This document shows positions 28,201-37,200 of a stretch of 64,000 nt of DNA, in pieces. A program made the position numbers and the translations under genes. The first letter of the stretch is position 1. Each line of letters begins with the position of its first letter. The notes under the pieces were generated by a model that ran no database searches, was not told the origin of the DNA, and worked only from the letters and a program-made list of their open reading frames with translations. The stretch lies in assembly GCA_020091685.1 (NCBI GenBank), contig CM034601.1:5540429-5604428 (forward strand). Direction: 5' to 3'. Origin of the DNA: Lutjanus erythropterus. Lineage: Eukaryota > Chordata > Actinopteri > Lutjaniformes > Lutjanidae.

Positions 28201-31200
28201 TGTCAATTTTTTACTACTTTCTTATGTTTCATAGACTAAACAATTAGTCAAATCAAGAAAAAAAATAACTGACAAAGAAAACAATTGTTCCTTGCAGCCC
28301 TAATACTGATCTGATTAAAAAAAAGCTAATCTAATAATAGCATTGTAGTGAGTCTAACAGAGGCCTTTAATCTCACAACAGTTCAGTTTAATTATTAGCC
28401 AAACTCGACTTCAGTCCAGTTCAATTAATCAACAACCTTTAACATGTACAATAAAGAGAATATTTAATAAGATTAACTGAACGTATCAAACATTTATGGC
28501 ACATTCACCTCAATAAAAAATGTCAGAAAATGTCAGAAAAAGGTCAGAAAAGTGTCTTTCCAGTCTCTTCTTTCAGTTTTTGTGTCTAACATCGCCAGCT
28601 TGAGTTTAATTAGTTAACAGAAAACAGGCACCGACACACTCAGAGCCAGTCACCAGTAGAAAATACCTGCGCCTGTTACGCAACACATAGCCTGCGGTCT
28701 CCAGGGTAACCAAGGAGGGTCACCCTGGAAAAGGGTGTGTAATGACACAGATTCACTCAATCAGCCAACCACAGAAGACGGCGACTGGCAGCTTCGCCTC
28801 ACATCCATAATGACAAAGTGTGCTCAAACACTGGCGGCCGAAGCTACGTGGAGCTGCAGAGAATCACAGATTACACAATGTGATCTTTTCCTGACGCCCG
28901 ATCTATGGTTGCCACAGTGACTTTAAAGATTCACGGAGGCCCACCTTTGAAGCCTTCCTCATCGACGATGATGGTGTAGTCCTCCGGAGTCTCCGTCAGG
29001 CTGAAAAACTTGCATCTGAATAGGAGAGACAGAAACAGTTGATACAGTGAGTGAAAAAGCTCAAGAAAAAAAAAGCTCCCTGGACACGGGCAAGTTATTT
29101 CTCAAGTCTGTCTCCTGAAGCTCTGCTGCTCCCTGAAGCATTCATAACACACACATCAAATAGTCTGTTTAGAGAATTAAGGAGACAGTTTCATATGAAA
29201 CCATGCATCAGTGAGATGTGCAGGGAGCAACACAGGACTGCAACTATGCCTGTAAATGTCTACTTTATCATTTCATATTGAATATGAGGCTCATAACCGA
29301 GCCATCAGTAAAGCATACTGCTGCTCTGCACCCAATAAAAACCTCACCATGTGTTGTCAGATGAATCTCAATGACTATGTTTACATGTTCAAAATATTTC
29401 AGTGTTTGCCTATTCTGAAAAAAGACTTTTCCATGCCTAATGAAATTAATATTCCACTAATATTACCGCTTATGTGCAGCAGTGCATGCCCTGATTATTG
29501 AAGCTTCTTTGTGTCAAAAAAGGATTTTTTTCAACATTTTCCTCCAGTGTTCAACCACCCTCTTAAAAAGGTAAGCAATGTGATATTTACACCAAAAACC
29601 TGTTGATATCCAAGTCTTCCCCAGTGTTTGTGTTTCTCCCTCCGAACAGGAAAGTTTGATTTTCTTTTGTGCATGCATCTCCACTGCAGCCTTGCAAACT
29701 GTTGGCTGGTTCATTTTGAACGTTTTATCCTGTCAGCTGTTAATGTAAAGTTACATAAATACTGATAGCAGAATTGTTTGTCCAGGAGTTCATTGATATT
29801 TCAGTACCGACTAGTTGGGAACTGATACCCGTTAAGTTACTTAGGTTCTTGACACATTACAAAACACTGTCCAGCCCCTAACAAACACACAGGCTCACTA
29901 ATACTTCTGTTTTGAAGTGTTTTGCATACTGTAAGCTGACAAATAACTTGCAAATGCAATGCCACTGCAGTATTTGGTTGAAAAAAATGCAGGTGAACTC
30001 GTTCCACTTCCACTTGAGGTCTTTATTTAATACTCTGGAGAATGTCAGCACAATTACAAGTGTTTTGATGATGACAATGTGTGTCACATCATGAGCCGGG
30101 GCTGCGCAGCAGACACAAATGTGCTTTATTTTGTAAGTTATTTCTTAAAAACAATGGGCAAAAAAAATTCCCTATTTGTCGTCTAAAGTAAATTAACTTA
30201 AAATGTAAAGATGTTTATTCCAGTCTGCTCCCAATCTCTCAACTGTTTTTTTTTTGTTCTTTTTGTTTCCTTTTGTATTTTTTTATTCTTTTGTATAGTT
30301 TATTGATTTTTTGTACTTGTCTTTCTTTAGTCATGTACAAAAAACAGTCATGCTGAAAAAGGTCTGTGTTGCATGACAGAATTTGCAATTTCTGTAATGT
30401 TTTTTACTTTTTATTGGTTTGCTTTTAGCTTTTGTTAATGTTCTTTTAATGTTTTATATTAACGTATTTCTATCTTCTTGTAAAGCATCTTGAATTGCCT
30501 TGTGTCTGAATGGTGCTATATAAATAAACCTGCCTTGCCTTGACAGAATGACAAATAATTTGTGATATTCTCTCATTAAAAAAATCCCATTATTCAGTAC
30601 GACAAGCTGGCATCTAATGTCTAAGGTCATTATTCATAATCTTGTTTACTTCATTAGTTGATCAGTTGAGAGTTGATCTTTGGACTGTCTCTTATTGAAT
30701 GTCCATCTAGTTAAAATCACCTTTTTTTCTGAAATACTTTGGGTCACCATTATTTTTCTATCTTAAACCAAACTGTCAAAACTCAACACACCAAACCAAA
30801 AACGTTCTAATGCTGGATGCTGGATATAAGGATATTTAATCAGCTTGAAATCACATCCAGCTGACTTTCTTCAGCACAAAGGAAAGCACTGGAAAAAACA
30901 ACATGCACAACACTACTGTGATAATCACTTCTTTACAGGCCAGCTACTGAATGCTCACACGTCATATTTGGCTGAAAGGTGTGAAAAACAACAGGGGAAT
31001 AACAGAAAAGGCTCAACACAATGCTTTCTGTGTGAACGGCAGCGTTTCCTCTTGGAATTAAATGAGCTGTCGAGTGTCACTTTGTAGAGCCGGGACATTA
31101 GGATGATGAACAGTGGGGTTTTTGTCTTGTGCCTGAGTTAATAATACCCCTCTAATCGTGATCGTGTCATCATGAGCACTTCTTAATGACTTACTTTATT

Positions 31201-34200
31201 CTACGACAGCGTTACATCCAGATCAACAGCGAAACGGCAAATCGCTGCAGAGATTCAGTCGCTGAACACGTTGCCTGCATTACTCACATTCTGTGTGCAT
31301 GCAAGGAACTTCACAGGGAGACTTTAAATGAGTTTAAACTGTGAAGGACTTCAAAACTCTCACACAAGCTCATGTGGCAGAAAACCCTACCCTCAGGAAC
31401 ACATTAATTAATTAATAGCAAACAAATTTATTTATTTTGAGAGCTGTTGATTTAAGTTAATGAGCTGCATATGCCAGAATTGTTGTCATAAGGAGGATAC
31501 TTCACTCTAAACCACTATTTATATTTAAGGGCTGGGTACTGAACTTCAGTACTTTTCTGGCATATGACTGAAAGGTGACTGTAGAATCAAGTACTGAAAA
31601 GCATCAAAGTTGAAATCAAATGTCAAATTAGATCCTGGAGCTTATTTACACACCCAGCAGACGCAGAGCAACATCAGCATTCATTCGGAGCCGTGCATCT
31701 GGCTACCTGATGAATAGAAGTCCAGTTTTCACTCCTTTTAATTCTCTTTTTGTCTCCACCAGTCCTTAAACAAAATGCTCCACTTTGTGCACCAGTTAGT
31801 CACTAACTTTGTCTGCCTGGTTGCTAAGAGTGGAGGTTTTGGGCTGGAAAACCACAACAATGAGCTAAAAAAGGCTAAGTAGACTTGCAGTGTTGGGTGA
31901 ACACGAGTGACATCTTTCATTTGATCAACTGTTTATATAAAAATTAGTAGAGTTTAAACACTGATACACTGAGCAGTTTTGAGCAGATTTTGTCAATGCA
32001 AAAAATGTATTGAGCACTTTTCATTTAGATGTCCTGTCAGTATTGATTAGGGGTGCATCGGCTCACAAAACCCCTGGTTCTGATCGTATCGTGGTTTTGA
32101 GTAAGAGATCAGATCATTTTTCAGGTCAACACACACATCTCCCACCTCCTCCCATCCTCCTGTGTCTCAGACAGGAAGCGAGTGAGCGGTGAGTTCACTA
32201 CTTTATGTACACTTCACTACATCCAATAAACAAACAAAATAAACTCACAAAGGGTCAAGAAATGAAATATTCTCACACCTGTTTTACTTTCTAAACAGAC
32301 AAATACAACCCTACACCTTCTGAATTCAAGCTTCTCCTTTTTACCTACTTAAGAAGAGCCTCACTGGCTCATTAACTCGACAGAAAAACTTTTTCTTTCC
32401 AAGTTGCTCTGAACATCACAATCTCATGACGTCTTTCTATGACAACAAGCATGGCCAGTTTGTCAGTTAAACAACTGAAAAAGTCTGATTTCACTTGATA
32501 GTCGCTCTTAATTTTATATCTGTCTCATCTCTTCACTGCAACTCTGCATTGAGATTCAGGGAATTATTACTTCAAAAAGTAATACAGCTAAAATAAAACC
32601 GTGTTTCACACTATGATGGGTTCATTTAATCTGCAAGTCACATGCGGGCCGAACCGTGTGGGTGTGATTTAAATGGACCCCGAATCAACGACGATCCGTT
32701 ACACCCCTAGTATTGATGGTAAATGTAGCAAATTGAAGCAATAAATTTATCAGATATATTGATCAAGAAAGACGAGTTCTGCTTGCTGGCTGTGCCTACA
32801 TGTACCAAGATGCATTGCGTGCAAGCTTATGATGCCCACACCCATGTTGCTGTGCATCACCATCCAGAAGTGACACTAGAAATCCAACGACATCACCATG
32901 ACATCACTTTGGTATCACTGGATGCAGGAAGAACTACAGATTTTGCAGCAGCAGATCTCAGCTTCCTCTGTCAATACAGCACCACTGAGGAATTTACTGC
33001 TTCAACTGACTACATTTACCATCAATACTGACTGGATATCCACATGACAAGTGCAGAATTTTCCAATATGTTTATATTCTGCACTGAAGACCAGGAACTG
33101 TATTGCAAGATATGTCGATATTTCTTTTGATACCATGCAAGGCAAGAGATTATATGGTAAAACAAATAAACAAGAAAAGAAAAGAGGAGGCACAAAACAT
33201 TATGATGAGGATGAAAGTATGGAATAAAAGGGGCTTAGTAATGGGAGGAGGCACTAAGTTGTGCCAAGGTTGTTGCTTCAACAACAGAGGATGGGAGTGT
33301 AGAGACAACAGGGAAAGAAAACACTAGGGAAAAAAAAAACAGTTGCAAAACCAGTGTCATCTGAGGGACACTCATGCTATGCAGTCAAATGATATGAACT
33401 TATATAATCATTAATGGCTGGCTGCCGTGACCACACAAACATCCAACCTCAAACAAGGTGCACCACTTAACAATTTGCCCCCAGACATCAAATCTTGTCT
33501 CCAACTAACTCTGAAGTTTTGAAGTTATGACAGAGCCCTTCAGGGTACGACAGAATTCATTCAGTCAGATAAAACAAACTGTTCTTTTTCTTACTTCAAC
33601 ATCTTTTCTCAGAATTTCCTCGGAAATTTCCCACTCATAACGACAAAAATAAAAGTGAGAGAAAACTGCAGTCTGAACAACGCTCATATTCACCACGGAC
33701 CTGGACACCACAGGGGGAAATTACAACAGTGAAAAAGTCCAACATGCAGAGATAAAGTTAAAGGAACCAAAAGTCAGTTGTTCACAAGTGCTGGTTTACT
33801 ATGCTGCATAAAACCAACAGACTGAGAGCATCATTACACCCACAAACTGGACACAAATACTCAGTTAATATGACAAACATATTGTAGAATTTATTGTCCA
33901 TGATCTGCTGGTTAGTGATCTGCAAAAGCAATCACTTGTCTTTGTGGACCCTGATGAACAAAAGATTTCATCACCAGCTCTTCAAACTATTTTGGGCATT
34001 CTCATCGCTTTTTATCAAAGCTTTCACAATAGATGTCTGAGTTCTGCCTATAATCGCTTGTCTATGACTGATAGTATCAAACCTGCACCAACATGCAGTT
34101 AAGAACAAGTTGGCTTAAAGGCAAAACCACACCAGCCACACAAACTGTTTACTTCCTCGTTGACATTGAACCAGTTAAGTTCTGCAACACTTATTTCAGA

Positions 34201-37200
34201 TGGTAAAAATGTGGTTGAAACAAATATCAAATCACCTGACAAAAAAAAGGAATATTTAGTCTAGGGATGGATGATATTGAATTTTTGCCAAAATCCAATT
34301 CCGATGCGGATATATGCACATATTTTTTCCACCTCATCGCAGTCTCTCCTGTAGTAGAATTAATGTTGTTACGCCTGCTGTCACCATGATGGCACACTGG
34401 CAGATGCTGACATAAAATACAATATTTTTCAAAATATACACAATCACTGGGAAAAACTGGTTCTTGTTTCTTTTTCAGCTTCGAGCCTCAGAGGATAGAA
34501 GAGACGAGTGGACAAAAAGTTTATTTCTGATGGCAACGTGTGTGTGTGTGGACTTTACTCTGTTTGACTGCTTTCTTAAGAAAACACCTGCTGGTATTGG
34601 TTCAAGCTCAATGATGGTTAAGACCCAACTTCAAACTGGAATGCTTTAAGTTTGTCGTGTCTGTGTTGTTTTAGTGTTTACTCTGTACTTTATCCTCTTG
34701 AATTTGGCACTACTTTGTTGTGAATATGGCTATTCCCAGAGGTTTGGGCGCTGTCGGACTAAATTACTGGGCGACAGTTAAGAGATAATACAAATAATAG
34801 CTTTCACGGATATACAGCTGCAGTGAAGAAACATGTCAGCCATCTTACTCATAGATGTTCATGTTAGTAATAGTTTAACAACAAACACCAAAAAAAAGTA
34901 ATTTTCAAATTGTGGAACATAAAATAACAAGCTTAACTAACTTTTTTTGACGTTTGTAACAGGACCAACAGGAGCAGCATCCTACAATGCCTCAAAATGG
35001 TCAAACTGTATCAGTATCAGTAGACGTCCCAAATTCAGGTATTCAAATCAGACTGAAACTGAAAAAAAAGTGCATAGGTGCATCACATTTTGCACCTATT
35101 ATTCATTTAGACCCCAAAATAAGTTTCAAAATGGGGCCCATGCTTAAAAATACTGGGATTACCCTTTAAGATTTGTTCAAAGTCATTCAGCAGTGTCTTT
35201 TTAATGATTAAATTTAATGGACCTTATATGATCAATGGATATAGACTTAGTTATTAGAAATTTCTGACTCTTAAATATTAACATTGGGATCCTCCTCTGT
35301 CAGTGAAGCTCTTCTCTATAGAATCATGTTAATAAACATAAGAGTTAGTGGTATGGCTGCAGAGTTGACCATGTGAGGGTTAAAATACTGAGAATAGACA
35401 ATAGAGCAGACACAAGCCTACATTTATTAAGTCTGGATTTAGTTACTTTGAATGATGAACATTAGCTGGCATTCATGTTTGGCACTTTTGTGTTACTGAG
35501 CGCCAAGTTGAATATATCAGAGTTTCACAGTCTTATTTATGAATTGAATGTTGACACCAATGCTACTTACAATCCTGAAACGGCAACTCGGATGTCACAT
35601 TAATACGGCATTACAGACTCTGCTTGACTGTTTTCTGAGGGAGACCCTGCTGAACAAGCTTTGATGAGCACAATCTGTCAGCGTGCATCGAAAATGCACA
35701 ATTCAAAGACGGAGCCTGCTTATGTTTGCAGTCAAGAGCAGATTATGACCACGCAACCGATGTTATAGGCTGATGTAATGACATGTAGCTCTGCAGCTTC
35801 TCTTACTGGACTTGTGCAATAGCCCTGGCAGCTGTGGGAGGCTATTTTTCCACCAGCAAAACAAATCAGCTCACACTTGAAAAGGTGGCGGGCAAAGCTG
35901 GGAAATCACAGAATGTGTGTTATTACTCTGCAGCAATTTTGACGACAAGAAAGGCTAAAAGCTACTTTAAAAAGAACACTCTAATTAACACTGACTTTAT
36001 ATAATTTCACTACGCAATGTGTCTTTATAATCAGACATGAGAGGCACATCCAGCCAAGAGGAGCTGTAAGTGATGAGATTTATATTTTTGAGTTTTGAAC
36101 TGACGCAATTTATTGATTAATGAATTAGTCCACTGACAGAAAATTAATCAGCAACTATTCTGATACTCAAGTGACGGATGGGAGCAGCCATATGTCATGT
36201 CCCCGTCTTGAGAACGACCACGCCCCCCTTTGGATGAAAACAAGCGCCGTAAAAGCAGGCAGTTAATATGTGTGACTGTGGCAAACACTTCATCACAGGT
36301 CAGTTAATGATGTTACCGAGTAAATTAAATTTGTGCCGACTGGGCCTGTAGATCAAAGTGAATCAGAAAAGAGTCCTAGAGACAGTGTAACTTAAATTAT
36401 TATTGTGAAAAATATGACCCCTACCATAAAACACCTACTTTTAGAATGGAGTTTGGTAAAACGGTATCAAAACAACAAAGTAAAGTGACTTAATGATACA
36501 AAAAGTCCTTGTAAAGCATAAGTATTCACCTGGCTGGCCACAGGATCTGGGCTCCTAATAGCTAAAAAGCAATTATGTTTTCTTATTTTATGCATTTATA
36601 CTTGCAAAGCCAATGCCATTTTTCCTCACGAAAATGCAAAACATTCTCTGGTTCCAGCTTCTCAAATATGAGGATCTGTAACCTTAATGTTTGGGTTTTG
36701 GACGAATGGAAGGACAAAACAAAACAGCTGATTATTTTAGATTAGAATATTTTAAAAGTTTTGCCTCAGGCTGTTTTAAGCCATATTCAGCCAACAGAGC
36801 CCCTATAATCTTATGCACTGGACTTTTAAAAAGTATATAAGCTAAAAACTGTTCAATAATGCAAATGTTGGTTAGTTGCAGCCTTATTTAAGTAAAATCC
36901 ACAGGGTAATTTGGAATAGATCGGGTTAGGATTGTCAAAAGAATTGAGGGATTGATACTTTTTCAATACCATGTTTAAAAACAACACAATACTAACATTC
37001 AATAGTATCTAAAGTACTCAAGATGATAAAAAAAGAATGATCTAAATGCTCATTCAAGCCCTCAGTCTTTATCGTCCTGCATGAAGTCTGGTGTGCAGCA
37101 AAACCAGACAGTGTTCAGTGACTATAATACCAACATTGTATGCAAGTTCTTCATTTTAAAAAAGAAAAATTATCTTGTATTATATGCCTATTCCTTTTTT

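Larger units (their letters stand above)
25281..28944 (-). other. castor2 intron 2
   Basis: A 3.66 kb intron. Apart from the repeats listed at 25,927, 26,180 and 27,391, it contains short A runs and ordinary AT-rich DNA. A tRNA-like fragment (GTAGCCCAGTTGGTAG at about 28,162) may be a broken SINE head. No extra exon recognised. Confidence 0.75.

Noticed and set aside
28150..28205. Possible tRNA gene from GTAGCCCAGTTGGTAG
   Set aside because: No B box or acceptor stem follows. At most it is a broken SINE head.
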